From: Kribbella sp. VKM Ac-2569
Lineage (GTDB): Bacteria; Actinomycetota; Actinomycetes; Propionibacteriales; Kribbellaceae
Assembly: GCF_004216905.1 (NCBI RefSeq)
Contig: NZ_SGXJ01000005.1
Location: 558,001-622,000 of the forward strand
Reading direction: 5' to 3'
DNA: 64,000 nt
The notes below the pieces were generated by a model, which was not told the origin of the DNA, searched no databases, and saw only the letters and a list, made by a program, of their open reading frames with translations. Position 1 is the first letter of the stretch. Each line of letters opens with the position of its first letter. Made by a program: the position numbers and the translations under genes. This document shows, piece by piece, positions 52,469 through 61,083 of this stretch.

Positions 52469-54769
52469 GTGAACCGGTCGTCCCTTGTCCGCGCACTTCT
52501 CGCCTTCCTGATCCTGGCGGCGTCGACGTACGTCACGCTGACGGCGAAACCACAGCTCGGTCTCGACCTGCGTGGCGGAACGCAGATCGTCCTCCAGGCG
52601 AAGGACTCGCCGACGGTCAAGGCGACCAAGGAGACCACCGACAAGGCCACCCAGGTCCTGCACCGGCGGATCGACGCGCTCGGCGTCAGCGAGCCGAACG
52701 TCACCCGCCAGGGCGAGAACCGGATCATCGTCGAGCTGCCCGGCGTCCAGGACCCGCGCGAGGCCGCCAAGGTGATCGGCAAGACCGCGCAGCTCACGTT
52801 CCACGAGGTGCTCGACCAGGTCGCGGCCAAGCCGGCCAAGCCCGCGGCGGGGGAGACCTACCTGCCGCCCGAGAGCGGCCAGGGCCTCCTGCGGCTCGCC
52901 AAACCCGCGATGACCGGCGAACTGGTCAGCGGCGCCGAGGGCCGGCTCGACCCGCAGCAGGTCGCGCAGGGCTGGTTCGTCGAGATGAACTTCAAGGGCG
53001 ACGGCGGCAAGACCTGGGCGAACATCACCGGCAAGGCCGCCTGTAACCCGGTCGGCACCCCGCAGCGGCTGATCGCGATCGTGCTCGACAACGAGGTCAT
53101 CAGCTCGCCGCAGGTCGACCCGAACGGCGGCAACCAGCTCTGCAAGATCGGTATCGCCGGCGGCAGCACCACGATCTCCGGCTCCTTCACCGAAGCGGGT
53201 GCGAAGGACCTGGCCGCCCTGATCTCCGGCGGCGCACTGCCCGTTCCGGTCGAGGTGATCGACCAGCGCACGGTCGGCCCGTCGCTCGGTCAGGACGCGA
53301 TCCAGGCCAGCGCGCTCGCCGCGATCATCGGCCTCGCACTGACCGCGCTCTTCATCATCGTGGTCTACCGCCTCGTCGGCCTGATGGCGGTCATCGGTCT
53401 CGTCGGGTACGCCGCGATGTCGTACGCCGCGCTCACCGCGCTCGGAGCCACCCTCACCCTGCCCGGCCTGGCCGGATTCGTGCTCGCGATCGGGATGGCG
53501 GTCGACGCGAACGTCCTTGTCTTCGAGCGCGCCCGCGAGGACTTCATCGCCGGCCGCACCGACGGCCTGCGCAGATCGCTGCGCAGCGGCTTCCAGAATG
53601 CGCTGTCCGCGATCGCCGACTCCAACATCACCACGCTCCTGGCGGCCGGCCTGCTGTTCGTCCTGGCCGCCGGTCCTGTCCGCGGGTTCGGCGTCACGCT
53701 CTCGATCGGTGTGATCGCGTCGATGCTGTCGGCTCTCGTGGTGACCCGCGTCCTCGCCGAGTTCGTCGTGTCGCGCGGGTTCGTCCTGCGCCGCCCGGGC
53801 CTGAGCGGGATCGCCGGCCACGGCCGGGTCCGGACCTGGCTGGAGGCCCGGCAGCCGTCGCTGATGAAGCACAGCCGCCGTTGGCTCGTCATCACCGCCG
53901 TCGCGATCATCGTGAGCGTCGCGGGCGTCGCCGTCCGCGGCCTGAACCTCGGCATCGAGTTCACCGGCGGCCGGCTGATCGAGGTCAGTACGGCGCAACG
54001 GATCACGCCGGACCAGGCGCGCGCCGCCGTCGCCGAGGCCGGGTACCCGACCGCGGTCGTGCAGGCGTCCGGGACCGACGACATCACCGTGCGGACCGGC
54101 ACGATCAGCGACGACGAAGCGGTGAAGATCAAGGAGTCGCTGGCCCGGATCGGCGGCGACGCCGAGGTGATCCGCAACGAGAGCATCGGCCCGTCGCTCG
54201 GTGAGGAACTGCGGAACAAGGGCCTGATCGCCCTCGGCATCGCCCTGCTCGCTCAGTTGGCGTACCTCGCCGCGCGGTTCCGCTGGACGTTCGGCGCCGG
54301 CGCCGTTCTCGCGCTGCTGCAGAACGTCGCGGTCGTGGTCGGTGTCTTCGCCTGGACCGGGAGGCCGATCGACGGCATCTTCCTGGCCGCGCTCCTGACC
54401 GTCATCGGCTACACGGTGAACGACTCGGTGGTCGTCTTCGACCGGATCCGCGAGACCCGCAACGCCCGGGCCACCGACAACCTCGGCACGACCATCGACA
54501 CCGCGATCGTGAACGTCCTGCCACGAACCGTCAACACCGGTATCTCGACCCTCTTCATCCTCGCCGCACTGCTGTTCCTCGGCGGCGACTCACTCGCCGA
54601 CTTCTCCCTGGCGCTGCTGCTGGGCATCCTCGTCGGCACCTACTCGTCCAACCTCACCGCAGCGCCTTTGCTCCTCGAACTCGAACGCCGCTATCCGGCC
54701 CCACCACCGCGCCCCAAGCGCTCCCAGGTCGATCGCGACGCCCAACCCGACCGCGGCGCCGTCGTCTAG
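52469..54769 (+). CDS. secDF: Fused SecD-SecF translocase accessory protein
   Basis: A 766-residue fusion of SecD (about 1-430) and SecF (about 445-765), proteins that use the proton gradient to aid Sec-dependent export. SecD marks: GLDLRGGTQIVLQ near the start, IAIVLDNEVISSPQV, SFTEAGAKDLAALISGGALPVPV. SecF marks: LGIEFTGGRLIEV and VGVFAWTGRPIDGIFLAALLTVIGYTVNDSVVVFDRIRE. The 12-TM layout fits fused SecDF of Firmicutes and some actinobacteria, which usually also have separate secD and secF by yajC. GTG start with GGAGGA upstream. Not near yajC or ruvB here. Confidence 0.93.
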   Translation: MNRSSLVRALLAFLILAASTYVTLTAKPQLGLDLRGGTQIVLQAKDSPTVKATKETTDKATQVLHRRIDALGVSEPNVTRQGENRIIVELPGVQDPREAAKVIGKTAQLTFHEVLDQVAAKPAKPAAGETYLPPESGQGLLRLAKPAMTGELVSGAEGRLDPQQVAQGWFVEMNFKGDGGKTWANITGKAACNPVGTPQRLIAIVLDNEVISSPQVDPNGGNQLCKIGIAGGSTTISGSFTEAGAKDLAALISGGALPVPVEVIDQRTVGPSLGQDAIQASALAAIIGLALTALFIIVVYRLVGLMAVIGLVGYAAMSYAALTALGATLTLPGLAGFVLAIGMAVDANVLVFERAREDFIAGRTDGLRRSLRSGFQNALSAIADSNITTLLAAGLLFVLAAGPVRGFGVTLSIGVIASMLSALVVTRVLAEFVVSRGFVLRRPGLSGIAGHGRVRTWLEARQPSLMKHSRRWLVITAVAIIVSVAGVAVRGLNLGIEFTGGRLIEVSTAQRITPDQARAAVAEAGYPTAVVQASGTDDITVRTGTISDDEAVKIKESLARIGGDAEVIRNESIGPSLGEELRNKGLIALGIALLAQLAYLAARFRWTFGAGAVLALLQNVAVVVGVFAWTGRPIDGIFLAALLTVIGYTVNDSVVVFDRIRETRNARATDNLGTTIDTAIVNVLPRTVNTGISTLFILAALLFLGGDSLADFSLALLLGILVGTYSSNLTAAPLLLELERRYPAPPPRPKRSQVDRDAQPDRGAVV

Positions 54770-54777
54770 CAGACGAC

Positions 54778-54849
54778 GGGTTATCCCCTCGCGGTGGGGG
54801 TTCTCTACTGATACACGACGGGAGAACCCTGCACACGAGGGGATAACCC
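54778..54849. other. Nested double inverted repeat after secDF
   Basis: GGGTTATCCCCTCG (54778-54791) is inverted at 54836-54849, and inside it GGGTTCTC (54798-54805) is inverted at 54822-54829. The two stems stack as a long interrupted hairpin nine bases after the secDF stop. It may act as a terminator, though it is longer than needed. The 183 bases after it, up to 55034, show no further gene. Confidence 0.6.
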
Positions 54850-55033
54850 CGGCTCTCCCGACCGCGCCGAGTGGTGGCGTTTGTGTGGTCCCAGGACCAC
54901 ACAAGATGCCTGCGGCTCGGCGGTCGAGGGGGGCGCCGGATCAGCCCAGCCCACCCACACATGCATCACAAGAGCCGGTTATCCACAGCTGCGCCTGCCG
55001 GAGCGTAAATCTGTCCGGGGTGCGGGCTAGGGT

Positions 55034-57031
55034 ATGGCGGTGGGTGTTGATGTGCGGGATCTGCTGGAAGCTGCCGTGGCCGGGATTGCCGGTCAGACAC
55101 GGCCGGGGCAGGTGGAGATGGCGCAAGCCGTCGACACCGCGATGCACGACGGATCGCATCTGCTCGTCCAAGCAGGCACCGGCACCGGCAAGTCCCTGGG
55201 GTACCTGGTGCCCGCGCTGTTGCACGCGATCGAGGACCGTCGCGTGGTCGTCTCCACGGCGACCCTCGCGCTGCAGTCCCAGCTCGTCGACCGCGACGTA
55301 CCTGCGTTGCTCGACGCCACCGAGAAGCTCCTGCCGCGCAGACCGAAGTACGCGATCCAGAAGGGGCGGAACAACTACGCCTGCCTGCACCGGATCCGGG
55401 AGGGCGCGCCGGACGACGACGGCATGCTCGTCGACGTGCCGCCGTCGGGGGAGGTCGGCCGTCAGGTCGTCGAGCTCCGCGACTGGGCGGAGCAGCAGCT
55501 CGCCGACGGCGAGGCCGGCGACCGGGATCACGCCCCGTCGCACCAGTACCAGGCCTGGCAGCAGGTCGCGATCAGCGCGCGCGAGTGTCTCGGCGCGCAG
55601 AAGTGCCCGTACGGCGAGGAGTGCTTCGCAGAGAAGGCCAAGGAACACGCCCGCAAGGCCGACATCGTCATCACCAACCACGCCCTGCTCTCGATCGACG
55701 CCTTCGAGAACCGGACCGTCCTGCCCGAGCACGACGTCATCATCGTCGACGAGGCGCACGAACTGCCTGCCCGAGTCACCGGTGCGGCCGGCGACGAGCT
55801 GTCCCCGCAGATGGTCGAGCGCGCCGCCAAACGCGGCCGCCGGTTCGTCGACGACGACAAGGCCGACGACCTGATCGACGCCTCCGACGCGCTCCGCGCC
55901 GCGCTCGAGGGCACTCGCGAAGGCCGGATCGAGGGGTCCAACGCGCCGGTCCTGGAGGCCGCCGCCCTGGTCCGCGACGCGGCCCGCAGCATGTACTCCG
56001 ACCTGAACAAGAAGTCCGACGACAAGGACGACGACCCGGACGGCGCCAAGCGGCAGTCCAAGGGCGCGGTCAAGGAGATCTTCGACGTCGCCGAACGCGT
56101 CGCCGCGCTGAGCGACGCCGACGTGGTCTGGATGATCGACCGCGACCGCTTCGGCCGCGAGCTCCGGATCGCCCCGCTCACCGTCGCCGGCCTGCTCCGC
56201 GAACTGGTCCTCCGCGACCGTACGGCGGTGCTCACCTCCGCGACGCTGACGCTCGGCGGCGACTTCGACGCGATCGCCCGCCAGGTCGGCCTCCGGCCGT
56301 CCGACAAGCTCGCGGACGACGACGAGATGCCCGAGCTGGACGACTCCTCCGAGACCGGTCCACTGCCGTGGCGCGGTCTCGACGTCGGCTCTCCGTTCGA
56401 GTACGAGAAGCAGGCGATCCTGTACGTCGCCAAGCACCTCCCGCCGCCGCACCGCGACGGACTGGGCAAGAAGCAGTTCGAGGAGATCATCGACCTGGTC
56501 ACCGCGGCCGGCGGACGGACCCTCGGCCTGTTCTCGTCCCGCCGCGCGGCCGAGGCGGCGACCGCCGCGGTGCGCGAGGCCACCGACCTCAAGGTGCTGT
56601 GCCAGGGCGACGCGCAACTCGGCGAGCTGGCCCGCGAGTTCGTCGAGGACCCCGAGACGTCGCTGTTCGGCACGTTGTCGCTGTGGCAAGGAATCGACGT
56701 ACCGGGGTCGACCTGCAACCTGGTGATCATCGACCGGATCCCGTTCCCGCGCCCGGACGAGCCGCTGATGGCGGCCCGCCAGCGGGCCGTCGACGAGGCG
56801 GGCGGCAACGGGTTCATGTCCGTGGCCGCGACGCACGCCGGACTGCTGCTCGCGCAGGGCACCGGCCGGCTGATCCGCCGCAGCTCGGACCGCGGCATCG
56901 TCGCGATCCTCGACCCCCGCATCGTCACCCAGCGGTACGGCGCGTTCCTGCGCGCCTCCTTGCCGCCGATGTGGCCGACCGCCGATCGTGAGAAGGTGCT
57001 CGGCGCGCTGAAGCGGTTGCAGACCACATGA
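55034..57031 (+). CDS. dinG: DinG/YoaA-like ATP-dependent DNA helicase
   Basis: A 665-residue superfamily-2, XPD-like helicase. Walker A: VQAGTGTGKSLGYLVPALL. The iron-sulfur cysteines appear in NYACLHRIREG and ARECLGAQKCPYGEECF. Walker B/DEAH: VIIVDEAHELP. Motif VI: GTGRLIRRSSDRG. It unwinds DNA 5'-to-3' in repair of stalled forks. The next gene, a ligase, is seven bases downstream and probably co-transcribed. Confidence 0.93.
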   Translation: MAVGVDVRDLLEAAVAGIAGQTRPGQVEMAQAVDTAMHDGSHLLVQAGTGTGKSLGYLVPALLHAIEDRRVVVSTATLALQSQLVDRDVPALLDATEKLLPRRPKYAIQKGRNNYACLHRIREGAPDDDGMLVDVPPSGEVGRQVVELRDWAEQQLADGEAGDRDHAPSHQYQAWQQVAISARECLGAQKCPYGEECFAEKAKEHARKADIVITNHALLSIDAFENRTVLPEHDVIIVDEAHELPARVTGAAGDELSPQMVERAAKRGRRFVDDDKADDLIDASDALRAALEGTREGRIEGSNAPVLEAAALVRDAARSMYSDLNKKSDDKDDDPDGAKRQSKGAVKEIFDVAERVAALSDADVVWMIDRDRFGRELRIAPLTVAGLLRELVLRDRTAVLTSATLTLGGDFDAIARQVGLRPSDKLADDDEMPELDDSSETGPLPWRGLDVGSPFEYEKQAILYVAKHLPPPHRDGLGKKQFEEIIDLVTAAGGRTLGLFSSRRAAEAATAAVREATDLKVLCQGDAQLGELAREFVEDPETSLFGTLSLWQGIDVPGSTCNLVIIDRIPFPRPDEPLMAARQRAVDEAGGNGFMSVAATHAGLLLAQGTGRLIRRSSDRGIVAILDPRIVTQRYGAFLRASLPPMWPTADREKVLGALKRLQTT

Positions 57032-57038
57032 GCCAGTC

Positions 57039-58013
57039 ATGAGTCCCGTGACCGGTCCGCCGGCGCTGCCGATGATGGCGGCCCTGGGGCAGATGCCGTC
57101 CGGAGCGGGCTGGTCGTACGAGATGAAGTGGGACGGCATCCGCGTCATCGCCGAGGTCGACGACGGGGTCTGCCGGCTGTGGTCGCGGAACAGCCACGAC
57201 GTGTCCGGCGGCTACCCCGAACTGATCGGCCTGGCGGAAGCGCCGGGGCTGCGGCTGCCCGCCGTACTGGACGGGGAGATCGTCACGCTGGACGAGAACG
57301 GAGCACCGTCGTTCGGCCTGCTGCAGCGGCGGATGCATGTCCGCGACCCGCGCCAGCTCCGGCACCTGATCACCGAGGTGCCGGTGTCCGTGCGGCTGTT
57401 CGACCTGCTCCGCTTCGACGGCGAGTGGTTGCTAGAGGCAACGTACGACGAGCGTCGCGGACTGCTCGAGTCGCTGGACATCGGCGACCCGTTCTGGGAG
57501 GTGCCGCCGGCGCTGCTGGACAGCGACCAGGCGCTCGAACAGTCTGCTGCGCAAGGGCTCGAAGGGGTGGTGGCGAAGCGGCGCAAGTCGCGGTACCTGC
57601 CGGGGCGGCGCAGCGCCGACTGGATCAAGATCAAGCCGGTGCTGACGAGAGACGTCGTGCTGTGCGGCTGGCATCCGGGGGAGGGCAACCGGGAAGGGAA
57701 GATCGGCTCCTTCTACTGCGGTGCGTACGCCGACGATGAGCTGGTGCTGATCGGCAAGGTTGGCTCCGGACTCGACTTCGCGACGCTGGACCTGCTGAGC
57801 GCCGAGCTGACCGGTCTCGAGATCGATCGGCCGGCGTTCGACCCGTCGAGCATCCCGATGACGGACCGGCGCCGCGCGCACTGGCTCGACCCTGCGCTGG
57901 TCGCCGAAGTCACCTACTCCGGCTGGGGCGGCGACGGCCGGCTGCGGCATCCGGTATGGCGCGGTTTGCGCCTCGACATCAACCCGGGATCGGTCCTTGT
58001 AGAGCGCGCCTGA
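57039..58013 (+). CDS. ATP-dependent DNA ligase (LigC/LigD-ligase type)
   Basis: A 324-residue ATP-dependent ligase. The adenylated lysine is Lys30 in YEMKWDGIRVIAE (KxDG), with LDGEIVTLDENG, FDLLRFDGEW, EGVVAKRRKSRYLPGRRS and WIKIKP as later motifs. The size matches stand-alone LigC-like ligases used in short-gap or end-joining repair rather than replication. It lacks the primase and nuclease domains of full LigD. It starts seven bases after the helicase. Confidence 0.94.
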   Translation: MSPVTGPPALPMMAALGQMPSGAGWSYEMKWDGIRVIAEVDDGVCRLWSRNSHDVSGGYPELIGLAEAPGLRLPAVLDGEIVTLDENGAPSFGLLQRRMHVRDPRQLRHLITEVPVSVRLFDLLRFDGEWLLEATYDERRGLLESLDIGDPFWEVPPALLDSDQALEQSAAQGLEGVVAKRRKSRYLPGRRSADWIKIKPVLTRDVVLCGWHPGEGNREGKIGSFYCGAYADDELVLIGKVGSGLDFATLDLLSAELTGLEIDRPAFDPSSIPMTDRRRAHWLDPALVAEVTYSGWGGDGRLRHPVWRGLRLDINPGSVLVERA

Positions 58014-58058
58014 ATGCATTCGGGACATGCGGCCACCGACCGAAATGTTTGAAATGCG

Positions 58059-58104
58059 GAGAATGTTCTGCGGCGCTGCGACATTCTCTGTTCAACTGTC
58101 GCAG
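58059..58104. terminator. Overlapping hairpins between convergent ligase and peroxidase genes
   Basis: GAGAATGT (58059-58066) pairs with ACATTCTC (58081-58088), and CTGCGACA (58076-58083) pairs with TGTCGCAG (58097-58104); the two share three bases and so exclude each other. The stretch is less GC-rich than the genes. It may end both convergent transcripts. Confidence 0.5.
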
Positions 58105-58118
58105 AAAATGACCTAATT

Positions 58119-58628
58119 TCAGTCGTTCGTTTCCCGGGACGGCGCCGGCACCGCCAGTGCGGACTCGATCTTGTCGACCAGCTTCTCCGGCGAGTGCGTC
58201 GGCGCGTAGCGCGCGATCACCCCGCCGTCACGACCGAGCAGGAACTTGGTGAAGTTCCACTTGATCCGGCCGCCGAGCAGGCCGCCCTGCTCGCGTTTCA
58301 GCCAGTTGTACAACGGGATCGTCCGCGACCCGTTGACCTCGATCTTGGCGAACATCGGGAAGGTGACGTGGTAGATCGTCGAGCAGAAGTTCGCGATCTC
58401 GTTCTCGTCACCAGGCTCCTGGTGGCCGAACTGGTCGCAGGGAAAACCGAGCACCGAGAAGCCCTGCCGACGGTACGTCTTGTAGAGCTTCTGCAGACCC
58501 GTGTACTGCGGGGTCTGGGCACACTGCGAGGCCGTGTTCACCACCAGGAGCACCTGGTCGCGGAAATCGGCAAGAGACTGTTCATTGCCTTCGATCCGCG
58601 TGGCGCTGAAGTCATAGACAGTCGTCAT
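58119..58628 (-). CDS. Thioredoxin-type glutathione peroxidase
   Basis: A 169-residue GPx-family peroxidase. The peroxidatic Cys36 is in VVNTASQCAQTPQYTGL, then GFPCDQFGHQEPG with Cys64 as possible partner and Gln70, and WNFTKFLLGRDG holds the conserved Trp and Asn. Bacterial members with Cys in place of Sec use thioredoxin. It reduces peroxides. Next gene on the same strand is lexA, upstream, with 48 bases between. Confidence 0.93.
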   Translation of the reverse strand: MTTVYDFSATRIEGNEQSLADFRDQVLLVVNTASQCAQTPQYTGLQKLYKTYRRQGFSVLGFPCDQFGHQEPGDENEIANFCSTIYHVTFPMFAKIEVNGSRTIPLYNWLKREQGGLLGGRIKWNFTKFLLGRDGGVIARYAPTHSPEKLVDKIESALAVPAPSRETND

Positions 58629-58676
58629 AGCTCAATGCTGACACGACACGCCCGACTTCGCTCGCCGTCCGATATG

Positions 58677-59474
58677 TCAGACTCGCCGCAGAACTGTTAC
58701 GACCTTTCCGAGAATGACCGCGTCCTTGCCGTCGATCGGCTCGAAAGCGGGGTTGTGTGGTAGCAGCAGGATCTCGGTCTTGGTCTTCTTGAACCTCTTC
58801 ACGGTCGCCTCGCCGTCGATCATCGCGGCCACGATGTCACCGTTCTCCGCGGTCTGCTCCTGCCGCACGACCACCCAGTCACCGTCGCAGATGGCCGCGT
58901 CGATCATCGACTCGCCCTTGACCTTCAGCATGAACAGCGTGCCCTCGCCGACCATTGCCTTGGGCAACGGGAAGACCTCTTCGATCTCCTGTTCGGCAAG
59001 GATCGGGTTACCGGCGGCGATCTGGCCGACCACCGGCACGTACACCGCGTCCGGGTGCGCGTCGCCGGCCCCGGTCTCGTCGTACGCCGTCTGCCGCACC
59101 GAGCCGACCGCCGACCGCCGGGCCGCCGCGTCGAGCTCGCCCGGGTAGCGGACCTCGATCGCCCGCGGCCGGTTCGGGTCGCGGCGGAGCAGGCCCTTCT
59201 GCTCGAGCACCCGCAGCTGGTGTGACACCGAGGAGGAGCTGGTCAGGCCGACCCGCTCACCGATCTCGCGCATCGACGGCGGGTAGCCGCGGCTGTCCAC
59301 CGAGTCGCGGATCACGTCCAGCACGCGGCGCTGGCGCGGGGTCAGCCCGGTCGCGTCCGCCGGTCCGTCCGGCAGCTCCGCGACGGTCCGGTCCGCCTTG
59401 CTGCGCGCGGGCCCTTGCTGCCCCGCCCCACCGCCCCGGTCATCTTTGCTGGAACCGCTCGGCGTCCTGGCCAT
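58677..59474 (-). CDS. lexA: SOS repressor LexA
   Basis: A 265-residue repressor. The winged helix is LTPRQRRVLDVIRDSVDSRGYPPSMREIGERVGLTSSSSVSHQL (about 45-87). The self-cleavage site is Ala154-Gly155 in IAAGNP, with catalytic Ser189 (KGESMID) and Lys226 (GEATVKRF). ATG 59474 is preferred because GAGGAG lies upstream; a start 13 codons earlier is possible. A LexA box overlaps its promoter (see below), so it represses itself. Confidence 0.96.
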   Translation of the reverse strand: MARTPSGSSKDDRGGGAGQQGPARSKADRTVAELPDGPADATGLTPRQRRVLDVIRDSVDSRGYPPSMREIGERVGLTSSSSVSHQLRVLEQKGLLRRDPNRPRAIEVRYPGELDAAARRSAVGSVRQTAYDETGAGDAHPDAVYVPVVGQIAAGNPILAEQEIEEVFPLPKAMVGEGTLFMLKVKGESMIDAAICDGDWVVVRQEQTAENGDIVAAMIDGEATVKRFKKTKTEILLLPHNPAFEPIDGKDAVILGKVVTVLRRV

Positions 59475-59843
59475 CGGTGGTAACTCCTCGGGTCGGGCCG
59501 GCGATCGTCCCACCGGCCGAAACTTGCTCGACTGAGTTGACCGTAGACCGAATCCTGAGATTCTTCAAACATCTGTTCGAAGGCGTGTCGGTTCGCATGT
59601 TTGTTCGGGTGTCAGGTTATAAGGCGTACGCGGAGTGCTGCCGCGGCAGGGAATTTCCTGGGCGTGTCCTGGTTGGAAGTGGTTGCGCGAGGGGCGGCTG
59701 TCGGTTAATCATTCGTACAGGCGTTCGATCGAACAGGTGTTCGGGTCGGTTGAACGGGCTGGTCTCCAGAAACTGTCGGAGGCAGCCGATAGACAGGACT
59801 CGACACCGCAGGACGCGCACCGAACAGAGGTCTGGAGGACCCG
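59475..59843. promoter_or_regulatory. lexA / LysM divergent SOS region, two LexA boxes
   Basis: This 369-base gap contains no gene. On the lexA side CAAACATCTGTTCG (59566-59579) is a LexA box with one mismatch. It overlaps the -35 of a lexA promoter read on the minus strand: TTGAAG at 59568-59563 and TACGGT at 59545-59540, 17 bases apart. On the LysM side CGAACAGGTGTTCG (59730-59743) is a perfect CGAAC-N4-GTTCG box about 100 bases upstream of that gene. Confidence 0.85.
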
Positions 59844-60422
59844 ATGAGCACAGCAGCCGTAGCGGCCGACGCACTGGGCCGACACCGCTCGCCGGAGGCC
59901 ACCCCGCCACGCCGGCGGTCAGCGCCCGCTCACCTCAAGGCCGTCCCGGCCGCACCCGCCGAGTCGCCGGCCGCACGGGCCGGTTCGCCGGTAACTCCCG
60001 CCCCGACGGTGGCGCCGCGCCGGCGTCCGCGGATCGAGGGTGCGACCACCGACCGGATGCCGGTTCGCGGGTGCTCGGGTGAAGAGCTCGGTCGCCGGGC
60101 GTCCGTGCAGCCCGAGCCGGCCGCCCTCCGGCTGACCCGACGCGGCCGGATGCTGCTGACCGCCGTGTCCGTCCTCATCTTCGGCGCCGCGATCCTCGTC
60201 CTCGGCCTCCGGGTCGCCGGCGTCCTCGAGCCCGGCCCGCACTTCACCCACACCGTGCCGGTGCAGGTCGCCCCGGGCCAGAGCCTCTGGTCCATCGCCC
60301 AGGACACCAACCCCGGCCAGGATCCCGCCGCGGTCGTGGAGAAGATCGCCAACCTCAACAACCTCGCCACGCCCGCGGACATCATCCCCGGCCAGACCCT
60401 GCAGATCCCCGTCGCCGGCTGA
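59844..60422 (+). CDS. SOS-regulated LysM membrane protein (Rv2719c/ChiZ-like)
   Basis: A 192-residue protein. A long basic, Pro/Ala-rich N-terminus (1-100) precedes one membrane segment (about 103-126, MLLTAVSVLIFGAAILVLGL). A LysM peptidoglycan-binding domain (137-190) follows: HTVPVQVAPGQSLWSIAQDTNPGQDPAAVVEKIANLNNL...PGQTLQIP. In mycobacteria the LysM gene beside lexA (Rv2719c) delays division on DNA damage; the synteny plus the perfect LexA box suggest the same here. There is no catalytic domain. Confidence 0.85.
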   Translation: MSTAAVAADALGRHRSPEATPPRRRSAPAHLKAVPAAPAESPAARAGSPVTPAPTVAPRRRPRIEGATTDRMPVRGCSGEELGRRASVQPEPAALRLTRRGRMLLTAVSVLIFGAAILVLGLRVAGVLEPGPHFTHTVPVQVAPGQSLWSIAQDTNPGQDPAAVVEKIANLNNLATPADIIPGQTLQIPVAG

Positions 60423-60439
60423 TCGACCCCGCCTGCTGA

Positions 60440-61009
60440 TCAGCCCCGCCCGGCGCGCCATTCGTCCTCGAGCAACGCATACGCGTACTCGTTGCCCCAC
60501 TCGCCCTTGAACTGCGAGGCATGCAGGTGATGCGCCTCGCGCCGCATCCCCAACCGCTCGAGCAGTCGCGCCGAGGCAGTGTTCCGGTCGTCGAGAATCG
60601 CCACGATCCGATGCAGTCCGAGTTCCTCGAAGCCGACCCGCAGCATCTCCCGCGCAGCCTCGGCGGCCACCCCCTTGCCCTGGTAGTCGGTGTGCAGCGC
60701 GAACCCGATCTCGCCCTGGCGATCGGCCTCGCTCGCCCACTTCAGCAGCACCTCGCCGATCACGGTCCCGGTCTCGCGCAGTTCGATCGCCAGCACCAGC
60801 CACTGACCATCCGCGGTCAACTCACCTTGCGGGAGCTTCCGCTCCAGTGCGGCCCGTGTCTCCTCCCGGTTCCGCACCGGCCACGGCGTGTACCGCACGA
60901 CCTCCGGCCGTGAGTGGAACGCGAACAGGTCGTCCAGGTCGTCCATCCGATGCGGCCGCAACTCCAGCCGCTCGGTCAGCAGCGGGTACGCGGGTCGGAA
61001 TCCAGTCAC
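60440..61009 (-). CDS. RimJ/RimL-type GNAT acetyltransferase
   Basis: A 189-residue acetyltransferase. LLTERLELRPHRMDDLDDLFAFHSRPEVVRYTPWPV is the RimJ start, EIGFALHTDYQGKGVAAEAAREMLRVGFEELGLHRIVAILDDRNTASARLLERLGM is the acetyl-CoA-binding half. GTG 61009 is preferred because it ends just outside a palindrome; a longer start would run over it. Divergent from the TetR gene, and likely its target. Confidence 0.9.
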   Translation of the reverse strand: MTGFRPAYPLLTERLELRPHRMDDLDDLFAFHSRPEVVRYTPWPVRNREETRAALERKLPQGELTADGQWLVLAIELRETGTVIGEVLLKWASEADRQGEIGFALHTDYQGKGVAAEAAREMLRVGFEELGLHRIVAILDDRNTASARLLERLGMRREAHHLHASQFKGEWGNEYAYALLEDEWRAGRG

Positions 61010-61028
61010 GGCACCATCCTCGGCTAAG

Positions 61029-61049
61029 CTGTCTAATGACGTTAGACAG
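61029..61049. promoter_or_regulatory. Palindromic operator candidate between GNAT and TetR genes
   Basis: CTGTCTAA (61029-61036) and TTAGACAG (61042-61049) form an eight-base perfect inverted repeat around TGACG. Size and place fit a TetR-family operator controlling both divergent genes. It covers the ATG at 61036, arguing for a downstream start of the TetR gene. Confidence 0.75.
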
Positions 61050-61083
61050 TACCCACCATCCACGACCGGGGACAACAGATTTC

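Noticed and set aside
54979..54987. TTATCCACA, a perfect DnaA box, as part of a replication origin
   Set aside because: It is single, with no dnaA or dnaN gene near and no cluster around it.
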